The notes under the pieces were generated by a model. That model did not search any database. It was given only the letters and a program-made list of their open reading frames with translations, and was not told the origin of the DNA. The translations under genes and the position numbers were made by a program. A stretch of 54,550 nucleotides of DNA from Fragilaria crotonensis (Eukaryota > Bacillariophyta > Fragilariophyceae > Fragilariales > Fragilariaceae), in the NCBI GenBank assembly GCA_022925895.1, contig JAKSYS010000415.1, positions 1 to 54,550 on the forward strand. The letters are read 5' to 3'. Positions 21,208 through 30,681 of this stretch are shown piece by piece (within the stretch, counting starts at the first letter, position 1; each line of letters starts with the position of its first letter).

Positions 21208-21892
21208 GGGGCCGTGATCTAAACGACTCACCTGTCCAGTTACTATGCTTAACAATATCGAAAATTTATTTATTCCTTTTATCATATCTTCATCATTTTA
21301 CACCGCATAATGAGTCTGAATAGCTAGAAGCATGCTCACCATCACAGCTATGTTATATAACTCTGTAGAAAATGGATAAGAAGTGCGCCGTCCATGTGAA
21401 TCTTTTCTCCAATCCAGAGACTATGTTTATGCCTGTACCAGGCCGTGGGAAAATCTCAGTTCTTGGTGGGGGTATATACCATCGGTATTTGGTATCCGGT
21501 ACCAGTAATAACTATTTTCCAATCCCTGGTCTGGAGTCTGGAGTGCTATGGCATACTCATATTCAAGCCTAACGTACTACAGTAGGAGTTTACTACTTGC
21601 ATAGTACTACTCTCTTAATAAACATGCCACAGGACACAGGACCTGGACGAAATCGAACCTTCCTATTCTTTTTTATATGTAAAGATTCCGTTGCCAACTT
21701 GGAAAATGGATCCAAACAAGATCCAAGTTTTCGTCATAATACGCACACTACACACTACACACCCGGTAAAGAGAGAGAATGTGAAACTATATGAACATGA
21801 TGATTGATGACAAGTTTCACAACAGGAATTTTGAGTCTTGACTTGTCCCCAGAATGCCGGTGTACGTCTGATGTCATCTTGAACTCTGACGT

Positions 21893-22058
21893 TCAAGTAT
21901 TGACGGTACGGTATGATATTTATCAGTACGCATACGCGTAAGAATGAGTAGGATCACAATTTTATCGGTTATCGTTTTACTACTACTGTCGCTTTCCCGA
22001 GTACCCTTTATCGAACTTTTCCAAGGTAAGAATCATCCGTCACGAACGGATTTGAACG
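21893..22058 (+). repeat. 5' LTR of the outer Copia element
   Basis: tcaagtattgacggtacgg to gatttgaacg, about 166 bp. The first 115 bp match 34815-34929 and the last ~51 bp match 43204-43255. It lacks the usual TG...CA ends; the ends are gttcaa and ttgaac. The following bases gtttatcagaccc could be part of a primer-binding site similar to that for initiator methionine tRNA, but the match is only partial. Confidence 0.65.
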
Positions 22059-22463
22059 GTTTATCAGACCCACATAGGTTACGAAATGAGTGAGCAACAT
22101 TATAGGTAAAACGAACGAGCGAAAGCTATGCAATGGCCGAGCGGACCTAGGACTGGGGTAAAACCTAGGATGTGGCTCGTATATGACCTACGCACTGTGG
22201 CACGTAACGGAAAATTTGATACTCGGTAATCGTTGTTCGTATATGTCTCTTGGCCGCAATGGTGGGCGACAACGACCGGTATCAACTGCTCACGTTTTAT
22301 AATTGACCATGCATGGTCACCGTGATGCATCGTACTCGCTGAGGTCGGGACTGATCACCCCGTACCGCCCGGATTGTGACCCGCCTCACAACCCGCTCGT
22401 AGTAGCGTGGCCCGGATACGAACATAGCCCAGTTGCACTCACTTGTCAGCAATTGCTGTACAG

Positions 22464-24047
22464 ATGGACGCCGACCCTGAACCCCAACCTGAGATTCTCC
22501 CACCTATCCCAGAAGTCTATGTTGCTGAGGAGAACCCGGTCCACCGGGTTCTCCAGATCTGCGGTATCGCAAACAATGCAAACCGTTTGACGTTCATTAA
22601 CATCGAGGGCCTTGATACGATTGAAGCGTTTGGTTCCATGAGTGGTGATACGGATGTTACGGAGATGGCTAAACGTATGGCCGCAAGGTCCAGTGCCGCT
22701 ACCGGTAGGGTCATCCTTGGTACTATGCAGATCAAGAGACTGCAGGCGTTGGTATACTGGGTGAAGGATAACACCAACCGCGGGATTGAAATTGACCCTG
22801 ACATGTGGATTGCGGAAGAAATGGCTCGTGCGATGGATTGGAAGGAGTCTGAATACAACTATGGTAAGATTGATGTCGATTTAATTGACCCTGGGAAGTG
22901 CCAAACAGACTTTGCTTGGGACAACTGGCAGATCGCCTTTGTCAACAAGCTGAGCGCCACGATGGGCGCAGCGAAGTTCCCGATTGACTATGTCGTTCGA
23001 CCCGAGATCGATGATGAGTATGAACCGGTGAATGACGATGAGCAGAGACGCTATCAAATTCCCCTTACAGGTGAGAACTTTAAGCGAGACAACAAACTTG
23101 TTTACACCTTGTTGAAGTCAGCTTGCATCAAAACCGACGCCTGGACCTGGATTCAATCATATGACCGAACCTCCAATGGCAGGCAAGCCTGGCTTGTCCT
23201 GGTGGCACACTGTGACGGCACAGGTGAGTTAAACAAGCGTGTGGAAAGGGCCAAGGAGGAAATCTCCCGCCTTCACTACAAAGACGAAAAGGTATTCCCG
23301 TTCGAACGTTACATTACGAAGTTGAAGGAGAATTTCTATATCTTGAGTAAAGACAAAAGTGAGGCGTTAACCGGTAAGCAACAGGTTGATTGTTTGATAC
23401 GGGGTATTCGTTCGTCCGATACAAGTATTACCTCCGCCAAGATCAACATCTTTCAGAGCTATCGATCGGATTCTGACGGTGCTGTGAATTTTATGTCCGG
23501 TCTTGTTGCGAACCTCCATGCATCTGCACAACTGGATTACGCAAATCGAAACTCTGCCGGTAACAAGCGACGTTACGTAAGTGCCACGGACTCTACTGGT
23601 GGACGCGGTCCTCGTGCCCGGACAGGCGGACGCTCGGGACAGCGAGGTGGTCGGCAAAGTGGCCGTGGTCGTGACAATCGTGGAAGCGGACGTGGACGTG
23701 GTGAGTATCGCCGAACATTTGCGAATAATGTGGACATCTCAGACCCGCACCGCAACTTTTCTGCCGACGAATGGGAACGTTTAGGCACCATGAGATCCTA
23801 CGTGTTACAACTCCGAGAAGGCGGACGTGGCGGCAGAGGTAATCGCGGCGACAATCGGTCTGGCAATACGTCCACCAATCGGGCTACAAGCAGTGTGTCC
23901 ACTACCAACAACAACAATGAATCGAATGATAATGCTACAACCGGCGGTGGAAATTCCGTTGTCTCTGAAATCACTGAGCGCGGATCTCAGAACGGTCGCA
24001 GCTTCGGCCGTGGTGCATACAACAATTCGAACTCTAACTCTACTTGA
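22464..24047 (+). CDS. gag: Gag of the outer Copia element
   Basis: The ATG at 22464 gives 527 residues (MDADPEPQPE...). The middle part, about residues 190-340, has the helical Gag pattern of stramenopile Copia elements (FKRDNKLVYTLLKSACI, LTGKQQVDCLIRGI). In place of a CCHC knuckle the C-terminus has two Arg-Gly-rich blocks (about residues 375-410 and 450-475), which are likely to bind nucleic acid. The ORF is intact, in contrast to the broken Pol. The 5' leader 22059-22463 contains a perfect palindrome gaccatgcatggtc near 22306. Confidence 0.8.
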   Translation: MDADPEPQPEILPPIPEVYVAEENPVHRVLQICGIANNANRLTFINIEGLDTIEAFGSMSGDTDVTEMAKRMAARSSAATGRVILGTMQIKRLQALVYWVKDNTNRGIEIDPDMWIAEEMARAMDWKESEYNYGKIDVDLIDPGKCQTDFAWDNWQIAFVNKLSATMGAAKFPIDYVVRPEIDDEYEPVNDDEQRRYQIPLTGENFKRDNKLVYTLLKSACIKTDAWTWIQSYDRTSNGRQAWLVLVAHCDGTGELNKRVERAKEEISRLHYKDEKVFPFERYITKLKENFYILSKDKSEALTGKQQVDCLIRGIRSSDTSITSAKINIFQSYRSDSDGAVNFMSGLVANLHASAQLDYANRNSAGNKRRYVSATDSTGGRGPRARTGGRSGQRGGRQSGRGRDNRGSGRGRGEYRRTFANNVDISDPHRNFSADEWERLGTMRSYVLQLREGGRGGRGNRGDNRSGNTSTNRATSSVSTTNNNNESNDNATTGGGNSVVSEITERGSQNGRSFGRGAYNNSNSNST

Positions 24048-24077
24048 CCCGCGGAAGCTAGTACTCGACGCGCCGCC

Positions 24078-25841
24078 ATGCCCGTAATCTCGAGCGCGCG
24101 ACGTGCTGGCACCCACCAATTATATTCACAACCGACAACCCCAGGGCAACTTGGCACCAACGAAATCGATAATCATGCGGACACCATTTGTGCCGGACCT
24201 AATTGGCGTTTGCTCGAACTCACCGGCGAATATTGCACTGTTGCCCCTTTTTCCTCTGATTACTCTCCCAAACCGGATATTCCCATCGCAAGATGTGCCA
24301 CCACTTACACATGCCCAACGAGCGGCGACTCTGTTGTTCTCGTTGCCAATCAGGTCCTTTGGTTCGGAAACGACCTCCATTGCTCTCTGATTAATCCTCA
24401 CCAGATTCGCGCACATGGTCACGGTGTTTGTGATGACCCCTGGGACCCCCATCGCGACCTTGGGATCACACTTGATCACTTCTTTGTCCCTCTCACCCTT
24501 TCAGGACCAAATTTAATTTTCGAATCCCGAGTGCCAACTGATTGGGAGTTAGAAAATCTTGCTGTTATCGAACTCACCTCTAACGTCTGGGACCCGGCTG
24601 AAATGCACATCCTTGCATCGCACTCTCACACACCCCGTCGTCACGCTGCAACCGCTTCCTCCACCATACAACGTACCGTTTTGTCGGAGTCCGCAACGCT
24701 CTTATCCACTATCTCGGATGCCCTTGACCCCCGTTGTCTTTCCGCTCTCTACACACAGGCGATCACAGTCCTGCATGACGCGCCTACGGGGACAGTACAT
24801 GGTATAGGCGCAACATTTTCAAGCGAACGGCATTCAAGTATCACTGCCGAGAACCTGAGCCGCAAATGGAACATTGGGATTGACACGGCGAAAAAGACAT
24901 TACAAGTTACGACGCAACGTGGAATTCGCACTGCAGTGCATCCGTTACATAGGCGGTATCGTGTTGATCACCTGCATTTGAATCGTCAACGCCTTAACGG
25001 CAACTGGTTTACGGACACCCTATTCTCGAAGGAAATATCTCTCCAGGGTAATGTATGCGCACAGGTATTCACGAATGGACAGTTTACAACCGTCCACCCT
25101 ATGGAATCTAAATCAAAAGTTGCTAACGCGTTGACCGAGTTTGCGGATGATATTGGCATTCCTGACTCGTTGCTTTCTGATGGCGCCGCACCTGAAATTG
25201 TTGGACCGCGAACGGACTTTATGAAGGAGGTCAATCGACTGAAGATTCGGCTAAGACGCTCCGAGGTGGGACGATCAAACCAAAATTATGCTGCAGAACG
25301 TGAGATCGGTGAATTGAAAAAGCGCTGGCGAAATCGGAGGCTTAAACGCAAGGTTCCCCCTAGGTTGTGGGATTATGGTCTTATTTATGAATCTAACATT
25401 CTCAACAGGATTCCGCGCGGCTCACATCAGAGAACGGGCTTAGAAATGGTGACCGGTGAGACTCCGGACATCTCCGAGTGGCTGGACTTTGAATTCTATG
25501 ACAGGGTCTGGTTTTACGATCAAAAGAAGATAGAGATCGATGGCTCCGGACGACGTCTTGCACGATGGCTCGGCGTTGCCCATCGGGTTGGAAGCGACCT
25601 CTGTTATTGGCTCCTCCTCGAATCCGGTAAGGTAATCGCTCGTACGACAGTACAGCATGTTGTGCGGGACGACTATATCAACGAGGACACGAAATCAGAA
25701 ATTGCGCGCTTCGATCAAGCCGTCGAGGAACGTCTGTCAGATCACATTTCATATTACATGAGCCGAACGACTTTTACATACAGGACGAATACATCGATGT
25801 TGGTGCTTCTTACACTAATGACGAAGATTACGACGACATGA
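24078..25841 (+). CDS. pol: Outer Copia Pol, part 1: protease and integrase
   Basis: The 587-codon ORF starts at ATG 24078 in a strong context (gccgccATGc), 30 nt after Gag. The aspartic protease motif is DNHADT with Asp31. A pre-integrase domain (LSRKWNIGIDTAKKTLQ) follows. The integrase core has Asp313 (FTDTLFSK), Asp368 (LLSDGAAPE) and Glu407 (NYAAEREIGEL), a complete D,D,E triad. The last ~25 residues are out of frame: the sequence should continue into the ORF at 25838. This fragment alone could not complete reverse transcription. Confidence 0.75.
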   Translation: MPVISSARRAGTHQLYSQPTTPGQLGTNEIDNHADTICAGPNWRLLELTGEYCTVAPFSSDYSPKPDIPIARCATTYTCPTSGDSVVLVANQVLWFGNDLHCSLINPHQIRAHGHGVCDDPWDPHRDLGITLDHFFVPLTLSGPNLIFESRVPTDWELENLAVIELTSNVWDPAEMHILASHSHTPRRHAATASSTIQRTVLSESATLLSTISDALDPRCLSALYTQAITVLHDAPTGTVHGIGATFSSERHSSITAENLSRKWNIGIDTAKKTLQVTTQRGIRTAVHPLHRRYRVDHLHLNRQRLNGNWFTDTLFSKEISLQGNVCAQVFTNGQFTTVHPMESKSKVANALTEFADDIGIPDSLLSDGAAPEIVGPRTDFMKEVNRLKIRLRRSEVGRSNQNYAAEREIGELKKRWRNRRLKRKVPPRLWDYGLIYESNILNRIPRGSHQRTGLEMVTGETPDISEWLDFEFYDRVWFYDQKKIEIDGSGRRLARWLGVAHRVGSDLCYWLLLESGKVIARTTVQHVVRDDYINEDTKSEIARFDQAVEERLSDHISYYMSRTTFTYRTNTSMLVLLTLMTKITTT

Positions 25842-26813
25842 ATGTACCCGAAGCAATGGAAGCCGACGACCTGGACCATGAGATTACGGATAAGTATTTG
25901 AACGCCGAACTAATTTTCGATGTCGGAACTGGAAGCGAACGAAAAGGGCGTGTCGTTAAACGTGCCAGAGGAACCTCTGGTGAGCCAATTGGTCGTGCCC
26001 ATACTAACCCCCTTTTTGATACTCGGGAATACGTTGTCGAATTTACCGACGGTACCACCGACAACTATTTCGCCAACGTAATTGCAGAGTGTATGTATGC
26101 ACAAGTTGATTCTGAAGGGCGACAATTTCAATTGATACAGGAGATCACAGATCATAAGTCGGACAATTCTGCCATATCAGTAGCGAACGGTTTCGTGACA
26201 AGCAGGAATGGCAACCGAGTTCCGAAAGTTACCACACGCGGTTGGTCCCTCCTGGTCACTTGGAAGGATGGATCATCCGATTGGATACCGTTGAAGGACA
26301 TAAAGATTCGTACCCGGTACAAATAGCTGAATATGCTGTGACTAACAACAGTGCGCATGAGCCGGCATTTAACTGGTGGGTCCACACTGTCTTGCGAAAA
26401 AGGAATCGGATTGTGGCGAAACTGAAGAGGTATTGGAGAACGACGCACAAGTTCGGTATTCGTCTGCCCAAATCTGTGGAAGAGGCACGTGCGATTGACG
26501 AAGAGACTGGTACTGACCACTGGCGTAAGGCATTAGGTAAGGAAATGAGCAAAGTCAAGGTTGCTTGGAAGCCGATGGACGGCGTCACGCCTTCGCAGGC
26601 CGGACCGGGAAAGAACCAGGTCTGATTGGATTTCAGGAAATACGTTGCCATATTATTTTCGATATAAAAATGGATTTCACGCGCAAGGCACGGTTCGTCG
26701 CAGGTGGACATACGACGGATACTCCGGGCTCGCTTACATACTCGAGTGTTGTCTCACGAGACAGCGTGAGGTTGGCATTTTTGATTGCTGGGCTCAATGA
26801 CCTCGATGTTTAG
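25838..26813 (+). pseudogene. Outer Copia Pol, part 2: linker and start of RT
   Basis: Three overlapping frames are needed. 25838-26326 gives the linker (EYVVEFTDGTTDNYFANVIAECMYAQ). The frame around 26305-26600 continues with QIAEYAVTNNSAHEPAFNWW and HKFGIRLPKSVEEA. 26600-26813 gives the start of RT (ARFVAGGHTTDTPGSLTYSSVVSR) and ends at a TAG that interrupts DLDV*AGDVTNAYLNA. At least two frameshifts and a stop make this non-functional. Confidence 0.75.
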
Positions 26814-27299
26814 GCCGGCGACGTTACGAATGCTTACTTAAATGCCGCTTGCCGCGAGAAGATTTGGTTTGAAGGCGGCCTTGAAACTGGTGCAGACCAA
26901 GGTAAAGTATTGATCGTGACGCGAGCGTTGTACGGTTTGAAATCATCTGGTGCCGCGTGGAGAGCGGACCTGGCAGCAACACTGCGCGACCTGCATTTTA
27001 CATCTACTAAGGCTGATCCGGATGTGTGGATCAGGAGTGCTGATACCCATTATGACATGGTTCTCGTATACGTTGACGACATTTTGATATTCGCGAAAGA
27101 CCCAAAGGTAACTATGGATGAGTTGGGCAAACTTTACGAACTAAAACCGGAAAGTGTTAAGAACCAGATATTTATCTGGGCGCAAACATGGAGAAGGTGC
27201 AATTGCCTAACGGTAAGCTTGAGTGGTCCATGGGGAGCAACACGTATGTCAAGAATGCCGTGAAGGTTGTTGAGGCCCTCATTACGGAAGACGACCCAA
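26814..27299 (+). pseudogene. Outer Copia Pol, part 3: RT core with YVDD
   Basis: Beyond the TAG the same frame reads AGDVTNAYLNAACREKIWFE, LYGLKSSGAAWRADLA and the catalytic VLVYVDDILIFA (about 27067-27102), the RT palm of Copia elements. A shift near 27160 precedes LGANMEKVQLPNGKLEWS. The frame gaagacgacccaatggcg is then cut by the nested Copia insertion at 27304 and resumes at 33820. Confidence 0.75.
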
Positions 27300-27304
27300 T
27301 GGCG
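27300..27304 (+). repeat. Target-site duplication of the nested Copia (tggcg)
   Basis: tggcg is repeated at 33815-33819. Removing the insertion and one copy restores the outer RT reading frame (EDDPMAALKTTARNPFP). Confidence 0.9.
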
Positions 27305-27928
27305 TGTAGTTTTAATTGTTACAATGTCGCAACGAGGTAGGCTCGACGACGAATTAGCTTGCTGTGAGCAATTTAACTAATTGTGAGCTTAAACTAACCT
27401 AAAAATGAAATCTCCATCTGCTCCTTGTGAACCTTGTGAATGAAAGTGCATCTGATGTAGATTTGCACTTGGAAATATATGATGGAGAGATCTTCTGGTA
27501 TCCTGAATGTGTAGAATGTAGTGATGAATGCAGATGACAAGTAACACATGGTACTGCAGTTGATGAGTTTCGAGGTACTGTGGCAGACGTACCGTGTACT
27601 GTCATGTTCGTAAAATCCTGAGGTTTGTGATGTTCTGAGTCTTCGAATTTCCGTAGGCTCTGCCTGCGCTTAGTATCTCCGGCAGATGTCGTGTTCTTCC
27701 TTACTTAGGTGCGTCATCAAAATTACTTAAAGTGACGCAGGGTTCGCATCGAGTTTTGAGTCCCGAATGGACGACGTCATATGTCTTACGTCGACATCCG
27801 GACATTCTCTGACGTGGTGGTGACGATTGGAGTAGCGGTAAACAGTAATCCGTACGACGGTACGCCGGTACGCGATTTCGACGGTACTTAACACAGCACA
27901 GTACGGCATGATACCAGTATACGTTTCA
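27305..27928 (-). repeat. 3' LTR of the nested Copia element
   Basis: It is 624 bp, nearly identical to 33191-33814 in direct orientation. It includes several dispersed gtacgacggtac-like palindromes near its upstream end. Confidence 0.9.
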
Positions 27929-27950
27929 CTCCCTCTCGCGTCCAACGCAG

Positions 27951-28388
27951 TTACCAGCCCATGATTCGTGGTCTTAACCTTGTCAAGGTTTCCTCATTGA
28001 CCACTTTCGTCAGTATGTCCGCCAACATGTCCTCCGTTCCGATCGCTTCGATCACAATTTGTCCTTCCTGCACTTGTTGCCTGAAATGGTGATACTTCGT
28101 GTTGATGTGCTTGGTTCTTGGCCGCATTTTCGGACTTTTGACGCTTGTTGCCAATTCCACTGCACCACTGTTGTCCTCAAAGACTCTGCATCTCATGACT
28201 GGCTTGACACTCTTCTTGATTACTCCCTTTTCTTCCAATTCGTCCATCAGTTCGATCAGAGGTAGCACTTCCCTTGTCGCACTTGAAATCGCAATGTATT
28301 CGCTCTCAGTCGTCGATAGCGCCACTTCGCTCTGCACTCTTGATGTCCACAAGATAGGACATCCAGCATACATGAAGATGTATCCCAT
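27951..28388 (-). pseudogene. Nested Copia Pol, part 3: RNase H
   Basis: The 145-codon frame carries the Copia RNase H: SEVALSTTESEYIAIS, the DNSGAVELA box and HINTKYHHFRQQV, ending with a tether-like tail (LADILTKVVNEETLTRLR). It continues the protein of the preceding frame after a shift near 28435, where VYVDASFA is followed by a premature stop. It was one domain of the RT-RNase H enzyme. Confidence 0.8.
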
Positions 28389-28437
28389 CCTTGACTTGGC
28401 AGTGTCACTGTCCTATCCTGATGTCTCTGGGTCCCAG

Positions 28438-30681
28438 TCACCAACAAGCAAATGAAGCATCCACATAGACTTCAAAACCCTTGCTCTCATCAGGTTTCAG
28501 GACTAGACCTTTGTCCTTGGTACCTGCCAAATACCGTCCAATCCACTTAACCGCTTTTCCATGAACTTCCTTCGGTTCGCCGACAAATCTTGCGCATTGA
28601 TGGGTAGCGCATGTCACGTCGATTCTGGTGCATTTCTCCAGGTAGTTGAGCTTTCCTATCACTCTGCGATAGTCAAAATGACCGTCAAATGGTTCGGCGT
28701 TTGGGCATCTGAGTAGTGGCTTGCTTGAAGCTCCTGTTGTCCTCTTGATTGCTGTCTTGTCAGCTTCCAATCTCAATTCCTTGAGAATGTCATCAATCAG
28801 GTGTGGTTGTGTGAGGTTGAAGCTCTTCCCATCTTCACTTCTTTCAATCTTGACTCCCAAGAAATCTGCAATGTCTCCTTCCACTGTAAGATCCAATTCA
28901 GCTTTCTTCATATCCTCAATGATGCTGTCCAACTCCTTGGAATCTGGTCCTGCCAGAATAGAATCATCAGTGTAGAGCACAAAGACACTCTGTCCTCTGT
29001 AGAATAGGCATTCATCATTCTGACTTGCCACAAATCCCACTTTCTTGAGCTTCTCAATCAGGTGCTTGTTCCACACCCTCCCAGCTTGTCTTTGGCCGAA
29101 CAGGTTCTTCTTGAGCTTCAACACATATTCCTCATCACCTTCCACTTCGAATCCCTTCGGAATTGCCATGTATAGTTCGCATTCCACCAACGCTTGAGTG
29201 TACGCCAGCACAAAATCGATTTGCCTTGAATCCCATCCATTGATGAGACATTGGATCAGCACAATCCTGATGGTTGACCATGATGCAACTGGAGCAAAGG
29301 TTTCCCAAAAATTCACCCCTTCTTCTTGCTTGGACCCATCAATGTTCAGTCTTGCCTTCCACTTGTAAATCTCTCTGGTGGCAATCCTTCTCTTCCTCTT
29401 CATTGACCAAACTGATGGTATGATCTTGTGACCCTTTGGCACCGCTGACTTCTTGATCAACTCCCAAACTTCATTCTTGGTGTGCGCTTCCACTTCTTTC
29501 TTCATGGCTCCTTTGAATTCCTCTCGGTCTGGCTCTCTCATCGCCTCGTGGTAATACATGGTGTCCGGATCTTTCGACGCTGCCAACGCAAAAACCTCCT
29601 TTGGCCCTTCGCTCTCTTCTGCGATGGTCACAAACGCAACGTCTTCATCTCCTCTTGGTCTTGCCAAACTCCTTTCATTGTAATCCACTCTTGGCCTGTC
29701 CTTCAACCTTGATGAAATCCTTCTTCCTTCAGCCAATTCCATTCCTTGTTCTTCTGGGATGTCAGGTTGCTCTTCCACCTCCTCCCTCTGAGTTTGTAGG
29801 TGGTCTTCCTTTGCACCTTCTTTGCTGAGTTCCAACTTTCTCCCTTCAGTCCTCGTCCTTGGCTTGAATCCACATTCCACTTGCCATTCTGATGGAGGTG
29901 CCGAGTTTCCCAAAGATTCCCTCACTGTTTGGAATTTTGGGTCAAACTTGACATGGAATTGTGGTGACGCATGACCTGTTGTGAGATTCAAAACCAACAC
30001 AATGCTCCTGGCATGTTGATTGGATATGCCCAAATTGATTCCCATCCTGGATCTGAGCTGCCATTTTGGGAGCTTCTTGCCTGCTTGCATGTTGGCATCC
30101 AGAACAAAGAATGGGCATCCAAATGGTTGGAAGTGATCCAAATTCGTCCTCACCGGTGACTTGCTGAATAATTCCAGCGGTGATTTCATGTCTGGCCTTG
30201 TCGTCGTTGGTGCGTTGTTGAAGATCGCGTTCGCAGTTCGTAGGGCGTATGGCCATAGATGCGCATCGATTGCGGTTGGCCAGCGGTGTTGGGCATGAAT
30301 CAGCATCGTCCTGGCTTGATCTTGAAGGCTCCTGATCCTTCTTTCCGCAACCCGTTTTGGAAGTGAGCGTTGACCCCACAGAACGTTATCGTTTGTCCGG
30401 CGTCCTTGATTGCTTGCATGAATGTTGTCTCCGCGAATCTTCCGTTGTCCGCCTGATAAGCTTGAACCCTGACTCCGTGCCTCTCCGCAAATTGTTCGAA
30501 CGAAATCTTTGCCGCCACGGTCTCTTCTGCATTTGTTGATTTCTGCAGGTAGACATATGAAAGTGAACTGAAGTGATCCACAAAGATTGTTGCCGCTTGA
30601 TACCTCTTCTTGGTAAGCCAACCCTTGACTTGAGCAATCAGACCTGGTGTTCTTGACTCCAGTTGATCCACACTGATGCAT
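28438..30681 (-). CDS. pol: Nested Copia Pol, part 2: integrase C-terminus and RT
   Basis: This is the largest open part of Pol (747 codons; true Pol sequence begins at about 30340, after the frameshift). It starts with VAERRIRSLQDQART, which holds the third acidic residue of the integrase, then WPYALRTANAIFNNAP, a charged linker, and a complete RT: FWETFAPVASWSTIRIVL, QIDFVLAYTQA, LKKNLFGQRQAGRVW and the catalytic YTDD near residue 568. It ends in the first strand of RNase H (EVYVDASFACW). Residues before ~115 are an out-of-frame shadow of part 1. Confidence 0.75.
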   Translation of the reverse strand: MHQCGSTGVKNTRSDCSSQGLAYQEEVSSGNNLCGSLQFTFICLPAEINKCRRDRGGKDFVRTICGEARSQGSSLSGGQRKIRGDNIHASNQGRRTNDNVLWGQRSLPKRVAERRIRSLQDQARTMLIHAQHRWPTAIDAHLWPYALRTANAIFNNAPTTTRPDMKSPLELFSKSPVRTNLDHFQPFGCPFFVLDANMQAGKKLPKWQLRSRMGINLGISNQHARSIVLVLNLTTGHASPQFHVKFDPKFQTVRESLGNSAPPSEWQVECGFKPRTRTEGRKLELSKEGAKEDHLQTQREEVEEQPDIPEEQGMELAEGRRISSRLKDRPRVDYNERSLARPRGDEDVAFVTIAEESEGPKEVFALAASKDPDTMYYHEAMREPDREEFKGAMKKEVEAHTKNEVWELIKKSAVPKGHKIIPSVWSMKRKRRIATREIYKWKARLNIDGSKQEEGVNFWETFAPVASWSTIRIVLIQCLINGWDSRQIDFVLAYTQALVECELYMAIPKGFEVEGDEEYVLKLKKNLFGQRQAGRVWNKHLIEKLKKVGFVASQNDECLFYRGQSVFVLYTDDSILAGPDSKELDSIIEDMKKAELDLTVEGDIADFLGVKIERSEDGKSFNLTQPHLIDDILKELRLEADKTAIKRTTGASSKPLLRCPNAEPFDGHFDYRRVIGKLNYLEKCTRIDVTCATHQCARFVGEPKEVHGKAVKWIGRYLAGTKDKGLVLKPDESKGFEVYVDASFACW

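Larger units (their letters stand above)
19538..21528 (+). mobile_element. hAT-like DNA element with a truncated gene
   Basis: The 1991-bp insertion has imperfect inverted ends: aaggattggaaaaataata on the left, and cagggattggaaaatag as the reverse complement of the right. It is flanked by an 8-bp direct repeat gtctggag (19530-19537 and 21529-21536). A CAGGG-type end and 8-bp duplication suit the hAT superfamily. The internal gene looks like the N-terminus of a transposase-like protein without a catalytic core, so the element is non-autonomous. The right flank has an extra tctggag, so the exact duplication is slightly uncertain. Confidence 0.65.
16834..21890 (+). repeat. Tandem unit U3 (interrupted by two elements)
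   Basis: It has the same order as U1 and U2. It contains the hAT-like element 19538-21528 and ends at the outer Copia insertion; its last ~15 bp reappear at 43256-43270. Summed without insertions it is about 3.1 kb. Confidence 0.75.

Noticed and set aside
21893-22007. Outer Copia LTR as only 115 bp
   Set aside because: The first estimate used 34815-34929 alone. The 52 bp beyond the DIRS-like element (43204-43255) match the continuation of the 5' LTR, giving about 166 bp.
22443-22463. Gag start at 22443
   Set aside because: The codon is TTG. The first in-frame ATG is 22464.
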